A DNA stretch of 64,000 nucleotides, from NCBI RefSeq assembly GCF_029760915.1, contig NZ_CP121685.1, forward strand, positions 718,001-782,000, written 5' to 3'. The stretch is from Olleya sp. YS (GTDB lineage Bacteria; Bacteroidota; Bacteroidia; Flavobacteriales; Flavobacteriaceae). The translations under genes were made by a program, and so were the position numbers. Positions 9,093-19,095 of this stretch are shown here, one piece after another (the stretch's first letter is position 1; every line of letters begins with the position of its first letter). The notes under the pieces were generated by a model that was not told the origin of the DNA, did no database searches, and saw only the letters and a program-made list of their open reading frames with translations.

Positions 9093-11804
9093 TTATTTCA
9101 GTTTTTTCTTAACTTCAACTTCATGGAATGCTTCAATAACATCACCAATAGCGATGTCGTTATAATTTTTAATTTGCATACCACAATCGTATCCTTTAGA
9201 CACTTCTTTAACGTCATCTTTAAAACGCTTAAGTGACGCTAACTCACCTGTATAAGTAACCACTCCATCTCTAATTAAACGGATTTGTGAGTTTCTGAAT
9301 ATCTTACCATTCATCACCATACAACCTGCAATAGTACCAACTTTAGATACTTTAAATACTTCTCTAATTTCTGCAGTACCAGTAACTTCTTCTTTAACCT
9401 CTGGAGACAACATACCTTCCATCGCGTCCTTAAGATCGTTAATTGCATCGTAGATAATAGAGTAAGTTCTGATATCCACTTCTTCTCTGTCTGCAATTGT
9501 TCTGGCGTTTCCAACAGGACGTACATTAAACCCTATAATGATAGCATCTGATGCAGTTGCTAGTAATACATCACTTTCTGTAATGGCTCCAACCCCTTTA
9601 TGAAGGATATTAACTTGAATTTCTTCAGTAGATAGCTTTTGGAAAGAATCTGTTAAAGCTTCAACAGAACCATCCACATCACCTTTAAGGATAATATTTA
9701 ATTCTTTAAATGTTCCTAAAGCAATACGACGTCCAATTTCTGCAAGCGTTAATGTTTTTGTTGTTCTAACATCTTGCTCACGTTGTAATTGAGTTCGTTT
9801 TGTTGCTATTTGTTTAGCTTCACGCTCGTCTGCAAATACATTAAATTTATCACCAGCTTGAGGCGCACCATCTAAACCTAATATTGAAACTGGTGTTGAT
9901 GGTCCAGCTTCTTCAATATCATGTCCACGCTCATCATGCATCGCTTTTACTTTACCACTATTTTTACCTGCTAAAACATAATCACCAATACGCAGTGTTC
10001 CTGCTTGTACTAAGACTGTAGACACATAACCTCTACCTTTATCTAAAAAGGCTTCCACTACTGTACCTACTGCTGGTTTTTTTGGATTGGCTTTAAGCTC
10101 TAATAATTCAGCTTCAAGTAATACTTTTTCTAATAATTCTTTAACACCTGTACCTACTTTGGCAGAAATATCATGCGATTGGATTTTTCCTCCCCAATCT
10201 TCTACAAGTAAATTCATTTGTGCTAAACCTTCTTTTATCTTTTCTGGATTAGCGTCTGGCTTATCTATTTTGTTAATTGCAAAAACAATAGGAACTCCTG
10301 CTGCTTGTGCGTGAGAAATTGCTTCTTTGGTTTGAGGCATGATATCGTCATCCGCAGCTGCTACAATAATAGCAATATCAGTAACTTGAGCACCACGAGC
10401 ACGCATCGCTGTAAAGGCTTCGTGACCTGGAGTATCTAAAAATGCTATTTTCTGACCGTTATCTAAAGTAACACCATAAGCACCAATATGCTGAGTGATT
10501 CCTCCAGACTCTCCAGCTATTACATTTTCTTTACGAATGTAATCTAATAAAGAGGTTTTACCATGATCTACGTGACCCATTACGGTTACGATTGGAGCAC
10601 GAGTTACTAAATCTTCTGGTTTATCAACCACTTCTTCAATAGACTCTTCAATATCTGCAGTAACAAATTCTGTTTTGTATCCAAATTCTTCAGCTACAAT
10701 CGCTAAGGTTTCAGCATCTAATCTTTGATTCATTGTAACCATCATCCCTAATGACATACATGCAGAGATAATTTGTGTCACTGGAACATCCATCATGGTT
10801 GCTACTTCGTTTGCTGTAACAAACTCCGTTACCTTTAAGATTTTACTTTCTGCAGCTTCGATTTGTTGATCGATTTCTGTCTGCTCTCTATGCTGATCTC
10901 TTTTTTCTCTTCTATATTTTGCTCCTTTACCTTTAGACGATTTTCCTTGAAGTTTTTCTAAGGTTTCACGTACTTGTCTCTGTACTTCTTCCTCACTAGG
11001 CTCCTCCTTGATTACAGGACTTTTACGTCCTCCTGGTTTTTTACCTTTAAATCTATCATTACTTCTTGAAGGACCTGAGCTATTTCTATTATCACCAGGT
11101 TTAGATATACGACGACGCTTCTTTTTATTGGCGTTATCGTCTTTTTTAGTGTCTTCCTTTTTCTTTTTAGGCTTCTTGAACTGAGATAGATCAATTTTAT
11201 CTCCAGCAATTTTTGGTCCTGAAAGCTTAGTGTATTTAGTTTTAAGCGTTTCTTCTGTTGGTTCGTCAGAATCCTCTGCTTCTACAACTGTCTCCTTTTT
11301 AGTTGCTGGTTTTGCTTTAGGCTTATCCTTAGATTTAGTTGTTTCTTTTGCTTTAGAAGTAGCTTCCGTTTTATCAACTTTAGGTTTAGCTTCAACAACT
11401 TTCTCTTCTTTAGATGCTTCAGTTTTATCAGCATCCAAATCTATTTTACCAACTTTTTTTGGTCCAGAAAGTGACTTTGAAGCTTTAATAACTTCTTGTT
11501 CTTTTTTAAGTTGATCAGCTTTGGCAGCTTCTTCTGCTTTTTGCTTTTCTTCTAGCTCCTTTTCGCGTTTAATACGCAACTCTTCTTTTTCTTTATTCTT
11601 AGCTTCATTAACTTCTTGCGACGCCATTTTTTTGTTCGCATCAGTTTCAAACTCGTCTGAAAGAATTTTGTAAGTTTCTTCTGAAATTTTGGTAGTCGGT
11701 CGCTTCTCAATCTCGACACCCTTAGAATCTAAAAACTCTACAGCGCGATCAAGAGAGATGTTAAGCTCACGTAATACCTTATTTAATCTAATTGTTTCAG
11801 CCAT
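9093..11804 (-). CDS. infB: Translation initiation factor IF-2
   Basis: GTPase that places initiator tRNA on the 30S subunit. The 903-residue protein has the N-terminal IF2_N fold ([21 protein letters not shown]), a long Lys/Glu-rich linker (about 60-310), a second IF2_N region near 325-390, then the G domain with G1 [12 protein letters not shown] (about residue 410), G3 DTPGHEAF and G4 NKID, followed by domains II-IV and the C-terminal tRNA-binding barrel. It is the third gene of rimP-nusA-infB, 40 bp after nusA, the usual bacterial order. The linker is low complexity; nothing looks broken. Confidence 0.98.
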   Translation of the reverse strand: MAETIRLNKVLRELNISLDRAVEFLDSKGVEIEKRPTTKISEETYKILSDEFETDANKKMASQEVNEAKNKEKEELRIKREKELEEKQKAEEAAKADQLKKEQEVIKASKSLSGPKKVGKIDLDADKTEASKEEKVVEAKPKVDKTEATSKAKETTKSKDKPKAKPATKKETVVEAEDSDEPTEETLKTKYTKLSGPKIAGDKIDLSQFKKPKKKKEDTKKDDNANKKKRRRISKPGDNRNSSGPSRSNDRFKGKKPGGRKSPVIKEEPSEEEVQRQVRETLEKLQGKSSKGKGAKYRREKRDQHREQTEIDQQIEAAESKILKVTEFVTANEVATMMDVPVTQIISACMSLGMMVTMNQRLDAETLAIVAEEFGYKTEFVTADIEESIEEVVDKPEDLVTRAPIVTVMGHVDHGKTSLLDYIRKENVIAGESGGITQHIGAYGVTLDNGQKIAFLDTPGHEAFTAMRARGAQVTDIAIIVAAADDDIMPQTKEAISHAQAAGVPIVFAINKIDKPDANPEKIKEGLAQMNLLVEDWGGKIQSHDISAKVGTGVKELLEKVLLEAELLELKANPKKPAVGTVVEAFLDKGRGYVSTVLVQAGTLRIGDYVLAGKNSGKVKAMHDERGHDIEEAGPSTPVSILGLDGAPQAGDKFNVFADEREAKQIATKRTQLQREQDVRTTKTLTLAEIGRRIALGTFKELNIILKGDVDGSVEALTDSFQKLSTEEIQVNILHKGVGAITESDVLLATASDAIIIGFNVRPVGNARTIADREEVDIRTYSIIYDAINDLKDAMEGMLSPEVKEEVTGTAEIREVFKVSKVGTIAGCMVMNGKIFRNSQIRLIRDGVVTYTGELASLKRFKDDVKEVSKGYDCGMQIKNYNDIAIGDVIEAFHEVEVKKKLK

Positions 11805-11844
11805 AAATTGCCTTTAACCTTTTCTTTTTTTTCTCAAATATATG

Positions 11845-13077
11845 TTAATCTTCGAATTCTTCCTTAAGAATTCTAATAACATCTAAAATTGTTTCTTCTT
11901 CTAAGTCAGTTCTTTTTACTAAATCTGCCACATCTTGTTCTAAAATACTCTTAGCTGTGTCTAGACCTGCTTTACTAAATTCTGAGATAATCCATTCTTC
12001 GATTTCATCAGAGAATTCTCTTAATTCTACATCTTCTTCAGCTCCTTCTCTTAACACATCTATTTCGTAACCTGTTAATTGACCTGCTAAACGAATATTA
12101 TGACCACCTCTACCAATTGCTTTACTTACTTCTTCTGGTTTTAAGATTGCTTCTGCACGTTTGTTGTCTTCGTCAATTTTAATTGAAGTTACTCTTGCTG
12201 GACTTAATGCTCTGGTAATGTATAACTGTAAGTTATTGGTGTAATTAATTACATCTATATTTTCATTACCTAACTCACGTACTATTCCATGAATACGTGA
12301 TCCTTTCATACCTACGCAAGCTCCAACTGGGTCAATTCTATCATCATAAGAATCTACAGCTACTTTAGCTTTTTCACCTGGAATACGTACCACATTTTTT
12401 ATGGTTATTAAACCATCAAATACTTCAGGTATCTCAGATTCAAATAGTTTTTCTAAAAACTTAGGCGACGTACGCGACATAATAATTGCTGGCTTGTTTC
12501 CTTTAAGCTCTACACTATCAATAATACCTCTTACATTATCTCCTTTTCTGAAAAAATCTGAAGGAATCTGCTTGTCTTTTGGTAAAATAATTTCGTTTCC
12601 TTCATCATCTAACAAAATAACTGCTCTGTGACGTATGTGGTGCACTTCTGCAGTATATAAATCGCCTTCAAGCTCTTTAAATTGCTTGAAAATATTTGTG
12701 TTATCGTGCTCGTGAATTTTTGAAATTAAGTTTTGGCGTAATGCTAAAATGGCACGACGACCTAAATCTATTAATTTTACTTCTTCAGACACATCTTCAC
12801 CTACTTCAAAATCTGGCTCGATTTTTCTAGCTTCTGTTAAAGATATTTCTTGGTTTGGTTCTTCAACCTCTCCATCTGCAACAACCACACGGTTTCTCCA
12901 AATCTCTAAATCACCTTTATCTGGATTTATAATAATATCAAAATTATCATCATCTCCAAACTTTTTCTTTAATGCATTTCTAAATACATCCTCTAAAATA
13001 GCCATTAAGGTAACACGATCTATTAACTTGTCGTCTTTGAACTCTGAAAAAGATTCAATTAACGCTATATTTTCCAT
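11845..13077 (-). CDS. nusA: Transcription termination/antitermination factor NusA
   Basis: RNA polymerase-associated factor for pausing, termination and antitermination. It has 410 residues: N-terminal polymerase-binding domain (1-125), S1 domain (about 130-200, FKQFKELEGDLYTAEVHHI), KH1 (about 220-275) and KH2 with the motif GRGGHNIRLAGQLTGYEIDV near residue 325, then a short acidic C-terminal segment. It lacks the long acidic repeats of gamma-proteobacterial NusA, which is normal for Bacteroidota. It is 13 bp after rimP and 40 bp before infB. Confidence 0.97.
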   Translation of the reverse strand: MENIALIESFSEFKDDKLIDRVTLMAILEDVFRNALKKKFGDDDNFDIIINPDKGDLEIWRNRVVVADGEVEEPNQEISLTEARKIEPDFEVGEDVSEEVKLIDLGRRAILALRQNLISKIHEHDNTNIFKQFKELEGDLYTAEVHHIRHRAVILLDDEGNEIILPKDKQIPSDFFRKGDNVRGIIDSVELKGNKPAIIMSRTSPKFLEKLFESEIPEVFDGLITIKNVVRIPGEKAKVAVDSYDDRIDPVGACVGMKGSRIHGIVRELGNENIDVINYTNNLQLYITRALSPARVTSIKIDEDNKRAEAILKPEEVSKAIGRGGHNIRLAGQLTGYEIDVLREGAEEDVELREFSDEIEEWIISEFSKAGLDTAKSILEQDVADLVKRTDLEEETILDVIRILKEEFED

Positions 13078-13090
13078 AACTCTATTTGAA

Positions 13091-13552
13091 TTAAAATTTT
13101 ATTATAACTTTTGCTTCTACAACATCTTTGTAGGCAATATTTTCTTTTTTATTAACGGTAACTTTACCCTTACCAACTGGTTTTGGCTCTCTTGCTTTCC
13201 ATTCTAAAGTAAACACTTCATCATTAGCAGCAGTTAAAGCTCCTTCTATTTTTTGCGTAGCTGTTTTAACCTCTAAAACACGTCCTACATGCTTAGGGTA
13301 TTGTCTTGGCAGTGTCAATGGTGCAGAAGCTCCAGCTGACATGACCTCTAGAGCAAAATCATGCTCTTCTCTATCCATGTTATGCTCTATAGCACGACTT
13401 ATAAAAATACAATCTTCAACTTTTACGCCTTGATCACCATCAATTATTATTTTGATATCTGTATTGTTGGTCACACTAAAATCTATCAGAAATAAATCCT
13501 GACGTTCTGCTAGTGCGTCTTCTAATAATGATTTTACTTGTTCTATAAACAT
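13091..13552 (-). CDS. rimP: Ribosome maturation factor RimP
   Basis: Assembly factor for the 30S subunit. The 153-residue protein has the two-domain RimP layout: an N-terminal alpha/beta domain (FLIDFSVTNNTDIKIIIDGD, VEDCIFISRAIEHNMD, DFALEVMSAGASAPLTLPRQ) and a C-terminal SH3-like barrel. It is the first gene of the operon with nusA and infB. A hairpin followed by a T-run lies about 10 bp upstream of its ATG (13571-13591), after a good promoter at 13616-13623, so expression of the whole operon may be controlled in the leader. Confidence 0.95.
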   Translation of the reverse strand: MFIEQVKSLLEDALAERQDLFLIDFSVTNNTDIKIIIDGDQGVKVEDCIFISRAIEHNMDREEHDFALEVMSAGASAPLTLPRQYPKHVGRVLEVKTATQKIEGALTAANDEVFTLEWKAREPKPVGKGKVTVNKKENIAYKDVVEAKVIIKF

Positions 13553-13561
13553 TTTAAAGTA

Positions 13562-13591
13562 TAAAAAGAGGGGACTTTAGGTCCCCTCAAT
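13562..13591 (-). terminator. Terminator-like hairpin in the rimP leader
   Basis: On the minus strand GAGGGGAC, a short loop and GTCCCCTC form a GC-rich stem that is directly followed by TTTTTAT and, about 10 bp later, by the rimP start codon at 13552. No gene ends upstream on this strand, so the hairpin can only act on the rimP leader itself. Attenuation is an inference. Confidence 0.7.
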
Positions 13592-13615
13592 TTTCGTTTT
13601 TCTCTTACAACGCTG

Positions 13616-13623
13616 CAAATATA
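13616..13623 (-). promoter_or_regulatory. Promoter of the rimP-nusA-infB operon
   Basis: Minus-strand TATATTTG, an exact TAnnTTTG -7 box, with TTA 20 bp upstream near the -33 position. Transcription would begin about 60 bp before rimP, upstream of the leader hairpin. Confidence 0.6.
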
Positions 13624-13714
13624 CATATTTTTATTGATTTTCATAACTTTTTAAAAGTCATTTTTTATTACTAACTTTATATATAAGTTCTTTATTAACT
13701 AACTATCTTCATTT

Positions 13715-14539
13715 ATGAAAAAATTACTTGTACCAACAGACTTTTCTAAAGAAGCAGAAAATGCGGTTAAAGTAGCTGCTCAATTAGCCAGAAAACATGA
13801 TTGCGAGATCATACTTTTACATATGTTAGAGCTTCCTTTTAACCAGTTAAACGCTGGTGGAATGCCTGCTGATTTACCTGAAGCTGTTTATTTTATGAAA
13901 TTGGCGCACAAAGAATTTGAGACAGTCATGAAAAAAGACTATTTAAAAGGAATTACTGTGTATGAAACTGTAGATTTTAACGAAATTTCTACTGGAATTC
14001 TTGAAACTTGTAGAAAACATGATGTAGATTTAATAGTTATGGGATCTCATGGTGCAGAAGGATTGAAAGAATTATTTATAGGGTCTACTACTGAAAAGAT
14101 TGTTCGTACTTCCAACACACCTGTATTAGTAATTAAAAATGAGCACGAAAATTTTGATATCAAAGAATTTGTTTTTGCATCCGATTTTAAAAATGATAAT
14201 AAAGAAACCTATGTACAAGCTGTGAAATTAGCAGAGTTATTTGATGCTAAAATCCACTTGTTAAACGTTAATACACCTAGTAATTTTACAACTACTGCTG
14301 CTTCTAAAGTTAGAATGATGGAGTTTATTGAAAATAACCCTTTTGATAATTACACGCTAAATATCTACAATGATGAAACGGTAGAAAAAGGTATTTTAAA
14401 CTTTTCTAGAATTGTTGATGCTGATTTGATTGGGATTAGCACTCATGGACGACAGGGAATTGCTCACTTTTTTAATGGAAGTATTAGTGAAGATTTAGTT
14501 AATCACGCTAAAAGACCAGTAATTACTTTTAAAATATAA
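13715..14539 (+). CDS. Universal stress protein, two UspA domains
   Basis: Cytoplasmic tandem UspA protein of 274 residues. The first domain (1-145) starts MKKLLVPTDFSKEAENA and holds the ATP-binding pattern G-2x-G-9x-G(S/T) in GSHGAEGLKELFIGST, so it probably binds ATP. The second domain (about 148-274) has a weaker version, STHGRQGIAHFFNGS, in which the first Gly is Ser. It is a single gene, divergent from rimP, followed by a strong terminator. The family is linked with stress survival; no specific role can be read from the context. Confidence 0.9.
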   Translation: MKKLLVPTDFSKEAENAVKVAAQLARKHDCEIILLHMLELPFNQLNAGGMPADLPEAVYFMKLAHKEFETVMKKDYLKGITVYETVDFNEISTGILETCRKHDVDLIVMGSHGAEGLKELFIGSTTEKIVRTSNTPVLVIKNEHENFDIKEFVFASDFKNDNKETYVQAVKLAELFDAKIHLLNVNTPSNFTTTAASKVRMMEFIENNPFDNYTLNIYNDETVEKGILNFSRIVDADLIGISTHGRQGIAHFFNGSISEDLVNHAKRPVITFKI

Positions 14540-14560
14540 ACTAAATAATTACATAAAATA

Positions 14561-14592
14561 AAAAAGCTTCCCCTAAAAAGAAGCTTTTTTTT
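14561..14592 (+). terminator. Terminator after the universal stress gene
   Basis: AAAAAGCTTC at 14561-14570 pairs with GAAGCTTTTT at 14580-14589, followed by more T residues. Confidence 0.85.
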
Positions 14593-14609
14593 GTTGGCCT
14601 ACTAGGTTT
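14591..14609. repeat. Partial copy of the tRNA-Gln 3' end
   Basis: TTGTTGGCCTACTAGGTTT matches the plus-strand sequence at the 3' end of tRNA-Gln (14703-14721, TTGTTGGCCCACTAGGTTT) at 18 of 19 positions, then diverges. Such a copy can be the scar of an integration or a small duplication. Confidence 0.6.
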
Positions 14610-14610
14610 T

Positions 14611-14636
14611 ACTTCGACTGCGCTCAGCATAAACTT
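14611..14636. repeat. Short dispersed repeat copy
   Basis: ACTTCGACTGCGCTCAGC is shared with the copy at 46694-46719 except at the edge. It lies between the tRNA fragment and tRNA-Gln. Confidence 0.55.
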
Positions 14637-14660
14637 CTCAACCCAATGTTTTTTAAAAAG

Positions 14661-14695
14661 AAAAATCCTAACTATAATTTATAGTTAGGATTTTA
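14661..14695 (-). terminator. Terminator of tRNA-Gln
   Basis: Long perfect inverted repeat: ATCCTAACTATAA and TTATAGTTAGGAT with a one-base loop. On the minus strand the stem is followed by TTTTTCTTTTT, so it ends the tRNA transcript. Confidence 0.8.
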
Positions 14696-14705
14696 TTGGT
14701 ATTTG

Positions 14706-14778
14706 TTGGCCCACTAGGTTTCGAACCTAGACTCTTTGGTACCAAAAACCAACGTGTTACCAGTTACACCATAGGCCA
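14706..14778 (-). tRNA. tRNA-Gln (anticodon TTG)
   Basis: Folded by eye on the minus strand. Acceptor TGGCCTA pairs with TGGGCCA. The D arm is GTGTAACTGGTAACAC. The anticodon stem TTGGT/ACCAA encloses loop TTTTGGT, giving anticodon TTG. The T arm is CTAGG-TTCGAAA-CCTAG. CCA is not encoded. The U1-A72 first pair is typical of tRNA-Gln. Confidence 0.93.
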
Positions 14779-14930
14779 ATCTCGTAATGAGGACGCAAAT
14801 TTAAAACAAATATTTATTCAAGCAAACATTTTTTTAATAAAATATGATTTAAAACTTAACGTTAACTTAAAAATCGTGACCATTACAATATAATTACTAA
14901 ATTCGCCAACACATAACAAATTGATACTTT

Positions 14931-17900
14931 ATGATGTCTTTTAACTTTAAAAAATGGAACTTAATTTTAAGTTGGTTCGCTTTTTTAATTGCTTTAATTA
15001 CTTACACACTTACGGTTGAACCTACTGTAAGCTATTGGGATGCAGGAGAGTATATACTAACCTCATCTAAATTACAGGTTGGACATCCACCAGGAGCACC
15101 TCTATTTCAAATGTTAGGTGCAGTGTTTTCTGTATTTGCATTAGATCCATCTCAAATTGGTTTTGTTATGAATATGATGAGTGCAGTATCCAGTGCATTT
15201 GCTATTTTATTTATGTTTTGGACAATTGTTTTATTACTAAAAAAAATAGTCGGACAACCAGAAATACTTAATAAAGGACAACAAATCGCTATCTTAGGTA
15301 GTGCTTTTGTTGGTAGTTTAGCGTTTGCCTTTTCAGACTCATTTTGGTTTAACGCTGTAGAAACTGAAGTATACGCTATGGCGACTCTAATTATGACCGT
15401 CATGTTTTATTTAGGATTACGTTGGGAAAAAGACATGCACAATCCTAGAGGTAATCGCTGGTTAATTTTAATTGCATTTGTCGTTGGTTTGTCGTTTGGA
15501 ATTCATTTTATGGGATTATTAACCATTCCAGCTATTGGTTTGATTTACTATTTTAAAAATCATTTTAATTTAAAAGCTCATTTTTTACATACATTTTTAC
15601 TTTTTGTGCTTTCTATTTTTTTAATTCTTTTTGTATTAATCGAAATTACAACTAACAATCCTTTTGGTGACACCTCATCACTTTTATTGCTACTAACTTT
15701 GATAATTATCATTGGTTTAGGATTTTACACACTAATAAAACAAAATGAAAACTTTACAGTTAAACAGTTTCTTTTAGAAAATTTAGATTTTGCTAAAATC
15801 AATCTTATTGCTGTAGCCGTTTTATTGTTTGTTTTCAAATTAATGTTTCCTAACGTATTACGCTACTTTAGTGCGTTAGAGCTATTTTTTGTTAATCAAA
15901 TAGGCTTACCTTTTAACTCTGGATCCATCATAGCAGCTATTTTATTAGCAGCAGCTTTTTATTTTGGATTAAAATATACCAGAGCAAAACAATTACATCA
16001 TTTAAATACTGGTATTCTTTGCTTGTTATTTGTGTTAATAGGGTCTTCTACGTGGTTAATGTTACCAATACGCGCCAATGCTAATGTGGTGATTAATGAA
16101 AATAACCCATCTAGTGCAAGAGAATTATTAGCCTATTATAACTTAGAGCAATATCCTGAAACTCACTTGTTTTATGGACCGTTATTTACTGATCAATACA
16201 CAGGTCTAGACGAAAACGAACCTTATGTAGATGACAAGCCTAAATATGAAAAAGATGAAGCTTCTGGAAAATACATTATAGTTAACAACTATAAACGTGC
16301 TAAACAAAATTACAATTCTGAGCAAGCTGCTATATTACCAAGAATGTGGAGTGGTGAAAATGCAGAAAATTACATGTTATTTACTGGGTTTTTAGACTTT
16401 AGCCTTAAACCAGAATATCAAGGAGAGCAACGCTTAGTACAATCCATGATGGATTTTAAAAGCGATGTTGCTAGTGGAAGAATAGATTATGAAGATTACC
16501 ACAATTTTTTAAAACAATTCGGTCAATTTGTAAACATCAAAAAACCATCCCTAGCAGATAATATCTCTTACCTTTTTGAGTATCAATTAGGTTATATGTA
16601 TTGGCGTTATTTTATGTGGAATTTTGTGGGTCGTCAAGACGATTTACAAGGTCGTTACGACCAACATGGTAACTGGATTAGTGGTATTAAACTTATAGAC
16701 GAGTGGCATTTAGGACAATCTCAAGACAATTTACCTAGTGATGTTACGGAAAACAAAGGTCGAAATACTTATTATTTCCTTCCGCTAATATTAGGATTAA
16801 TAGGTCTATTTTTCCTGTTTAATAGAGATAAAAAACTGTTCTGGGTGACCTTAGTCTTTTTCCTCTTTACAGGTTTAGCCATTCAAGTATATACCAATGT
16901 CAGACCTTTCGAGCCAAGAGAACGTGACTATTCTGTAGTTGGATCATTTTATGTATTTGCACTCTGGATTGGATTGGGTGTCTATGCTCTTTTTGACTTT
17001 CTTAAAAAATACACTTCTACTAAAGTTTTAGCTCCTGCAGTTACAGTTGTCTGCCTATTACTAGTTCCTGTAATTATGGCTGCTCAAAACTGGGATGACC
17101 ATGATCGATCTGGAAAATACACAGCATTAGCTATGGCTAAAAAATATCTAGATTCCTGTGGTAAAAACGGAATTTTATTCTCTATTGGAGATAACGATAC
17201 GTTTGCGTTGTGGTATGCTCAAGAAATTGAAAACTACCGTACAGATGTACGTGTGGTTAATACTAGTTTGTTTCAAACCGATTGGTACATTGACCAAATG
17301 AAGCGTAAAGCTTACAAAAGTGACCCTATTCCGTCATCCTTATCTCATGATAAATACAAACACGGAACACGAGATTATATTATGAAGCGTTTAAGGTTTA
17401 GCGATACACTAGACATTAAAACGTTTATGAATTTTGTAACCAGTGATGACCCTAAAACTAAATTAAAATATGCGTTACAACAAGAAGGTGAAAACTTTGA
17501 GGATTACCCTCAACAGTTTTTAAACTCTAATTACTTTCCTGTTGAAAATATTAAAATCCCAGTAGACAAAGATGCTGTATTAGAACATGGTATTGTAAAG
17601 CCTAAAGATGCAGATTTGATTGAAGACACCTTATACATTAACATTTCAGATAATGCCATTTATAAAAATAGATTATTGATGTTAGATATTGTTGCCAACA
17701 ATAATTGGAAACGACCAATCTATTTTACAGGTGGTGCTTTTGGAAATGATGATTACATCTGGATGAAAGATTATCTACAATTAGATGGTATGGTCTACAA
17801 GTTAGTACCAATAAAGTCTCCAGTTGCAAGAGCTAATCCTTTTGATATGGGAAGAATTGATACCGAGTTTATGTACAACAAAGTCGTAAATTGGGATTGG

Positions 17901-18437
17901 GGAAATAGTGGAAGTGAAGACATTTACCACGATCCAGAAACTAGACGAAACTCGATTACCTACAGAGGAAATTTAGCACGATTAATTGAAAACTTAATTA
18001 ATGAGAATCAATTAGAAAAAGCTGAAGAAATAGCAGACATTGCTATGAAAAATATGCCTGTTGATAAATTTGGACATTATACTTTACTTGAACCTTATAT
18101 AAGTGCGTATTACGAAGTTGGTAAAAAAGATAAAGCAAGACAATTGTTTAAAGATGTAGCGACTAAGTATCAAGAAAATTTAAAATACTATAGTACGCTA
18201 ACTCGAGATAATCAGGATAAAAATTTTACTGAAATTCTAACAGATATTGAACGCTACAAAGCTTTAGTGGATGTTTTAGTAGAGTACGATGAAGAATTTG
18301 CAAAAGACGAATCTATGATCTTTACCAATTATTTAGAATTGTTTAAACATTATATGGAAAGTGACCCAGAACCAGAAACATTTCCAATGCCAACAGACAA
18401 CGACTTAATAAAACAGTTAGACACTGTTTTAAATTAA
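14931..18437 (+). CDS. DUF2723 multi-pass membrane protein (predicted glycosyltransferase)
   Basis: Large inner-membrane protein of 1168 residues. The N-terminal half has about a dozen membrane helices and the DUF2723 hallmark VEPTVSYWDAGEYILTSSKLQ (first part, residues 29-48) with the acidic DAGE in the first periplasmic loop and the motif VGHPPGAPLFQM. This layout is that of GT-C glycosyltransferases, and relatives (TMEM260 in animals) are O-mannosyltransferases. The C-terminal half is periplasmic with a TPR-like helical region near 1020-1130. Start MM: I keep the first ATG. A deacetylase gene follows after 10 bp. Sugar transfer is inferred from the family; donor and acceptor are unknown. 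Confidence 0.85.
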   Translation: MMSFNFKKWNLILSWFAFLIALITYTLTVEPTVSYWDAGEYILTSSKLQVGHPPGAPLFQMLGAVFSVFALDPSQIGFVMNMMSAVSSAFAILFMFWTIVLLLKKIVGQPEILNKGQQIAILGSAFVGSLAFAFSDSFWFNAVETEVYAMATLIMTVMFYLGLRWEKDMHNPRGNRWLILIAFVVGLSFGIHFMGLLTIPAIGLIYYFKNHFNLKAHFLHTFLLFVLSIFLILFVLIEITTNNPFGDTSSLLLLLTLIIIIGLGFYTLIKQNENFTVKQFLLENLDFAKINLIAVAVLLFVFKLMFPNVLRYFSALELFFVNQIGLPFNSGSIIAAILLAAAFYFGLKYTRAKQLHHLNTGILCLLFVLIGSSTWLMLPIRANANVVINENNPSSARELLAYYNLEQYPETHLFYGPLFTDQYTGLDENEPYVDDKPKYEKDEASGKYIIVNNYKRAKQNYNSEQAAILPRMWSGENAENYMLFTGFLDFSLKPEYQGEQRLVQSMMDFKSDVASGRIDYEDYHNFLKQFGQFVNIKKPSLADNISYLFEYQLGYMYWRYFMWNFVGRQDDLQGRYDQHGNWISGIKLIDEWHLGQSQDNLPSDVTENKGRNTYYFLPLILGLIGLFFLFNRDKKLFWVTLVFFLFTGLAIQVYTNVRPFEPRERDYSVVGSFYVFALWIGLGVYALFDFLKKYTSTKVLAPAVTVVCLLLVPVIMAAQNWDDHDRSGKYTALAMAKKYLDSCGKNGILFSIGDNDTFALWYAQEIENYRTDVRVVNTSLFQTDWYIDQMKRKAYKSDPIPSSLSHDKYKHGTRDYIMKRLRFSDTLDIKTFMNFVTSDDPKTKLKYALQQEGENFEDYPQQFLNSNYFPVENIKIPVDKDAVLEHGIVKPKDADLIEDTLYINISDNAIYKNRLLMLDIVANNNWKRPIYFTGGAFGNDDYIWMKDYLQLDGMVYKLVPIKSPVARANPFDMGRIDTEFMYNKVVNWDWGNSGSEDIYHDPETRRNSITYRGNLARLIENLINENQLEKAEEIADIAMKNMPVDKFGHYTLLEPYISAYYEVGKKDKARQLFKDVATKYQENLKYYSTLTRDNQDKNFTEILTDIERYKALVDVLVEYDEEFAKDESMIFTNYLELFKHYMESDPEPETFPMPTDNDLIKQLDTVLN

Positions 18438-18447
18438 ATAACTATAG

Positions 18448-19095
18448 ATGCCTGTTTTTCCTGTAAAAACACCCAAAATTATACAACGCCTTTTTTCAAA
18501 ATATATTTGGAAAAAGGCGTCGTCATCTAAAACCATATATTTAACTTTTGATGATGGTCCAACTCCAAAAATAACACAATGGACTTTAGATATTTTAAAA
18601 CAATACCAAGCTAAAGCCACCTTCTTTTGTATAGGTCAAAATATTAAAAAACATCCAGACATCTTTAAGTCAATTGTAGAAGACAAACACACTGTAGGCA
18701 ACCACACCTTCAATCATTTAAAAGGTTGGAAAACAAATACTAAGACATACATAGATAACACAGATATAACTCAAACTCTTATCGATTCTAAAATAAAAAA
18801 TAGAAAATCTGAAATAAAACATCTCTTCCGTCCTCCTTTTGGAAAAATTAAGCGCAAGCAAGCAAAGATTCTAATAAATAAAGGATATAAAATTGTTATG
18901 TGGAGTGTCATTTCATATGACTGGGAGCAAAAACTTTCTCCTGAACAATGCTTGAAAAACGTCTTAAAACATACTACATCTGGAAGCATTGTTGTATTTC
19001 ATGATAGTGTAAAAGCGTCAAGAAATATGCAGTTTGCGTTACCTAAAGTATTAGAACACTTTAGTCAAAAAGGGTATCAATTTAAAGCACTTTAA
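18448..19095 (+). CDS. Polysaccharide deacetylase family protein (NodB homology domain)
   Basis: Metal-dependent carbohydrate N- or O-deacetylase of 215 residues. NodB motifs are all present: motif 1 TFDDGP (about residue 32), motif 2 HTFNH (about 90), motif 3 RPPFGKI (about 127), motif 4 around SYDWEQ, motif 5 VVFHDS (about 189). There is no clear signal peptide, so it may act in the cytoplasm or at the inner face of the membrane, or it may use an unrecognised export route. It is 10 bp after the DUF2723 gene and probably cotranscribed. Its stop overlaps the converging thioredoxin-like gene by four bases. Candidate substrates are peptidoglycan or an acylated glycan. Confidence 0.88.
   Translation: MPVFPVKTPKIIQRLFSKYIWKKASSSKTIYLTFDDGPTPKITQWTLDILKQYQAKATFFCIGQNIKKHPDIFKSIVEDKHTVGNHTFNHLKGWKTNTKTYIDNTDITQTLIDSKIKNRKSEIKHLFRPPFGKIKRKQAKILINKGYKIVMWSVISYDWEQKLSPEQCLKNVLKHTTSGSIVVFHDSVKASRNMQFALPKVLEHFSQKGYQFKAL

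Larger units (their letters stand above)
14540..14930. other. Intergenic stretch with tRNA-Gln, terminators and repeats
   Basis: About 390 bp without a protein gene. It holds the usp terminator, the tRNA 3'-end fragment, a dispersed repeat, the tRNA terminator (14661-14695), the tRNA (14706-14778) and then about 150 bp of AT-rich sequence that must contain the promoters of the tRNA and of the DUF2723 gene. I see no convincing further element there. The open frame of 65 codons at 14696-14893 runs through the tRNA and is not a gene. Confidence 0.7.

Noticed and set aside
12749-13207. Plus-strand open frame of 152 codons opposite nusA and rimP
   Set aside because: It runs antisense across two conserved genes, has a Ser/Phe-rich composition typical of a shadow frame and no promoter or recognisable domain.
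14696-14893. Plus-strand open frame of 65 codons
   Set aside because: It runs through the tRNA-Gln gene and its translation has no features.
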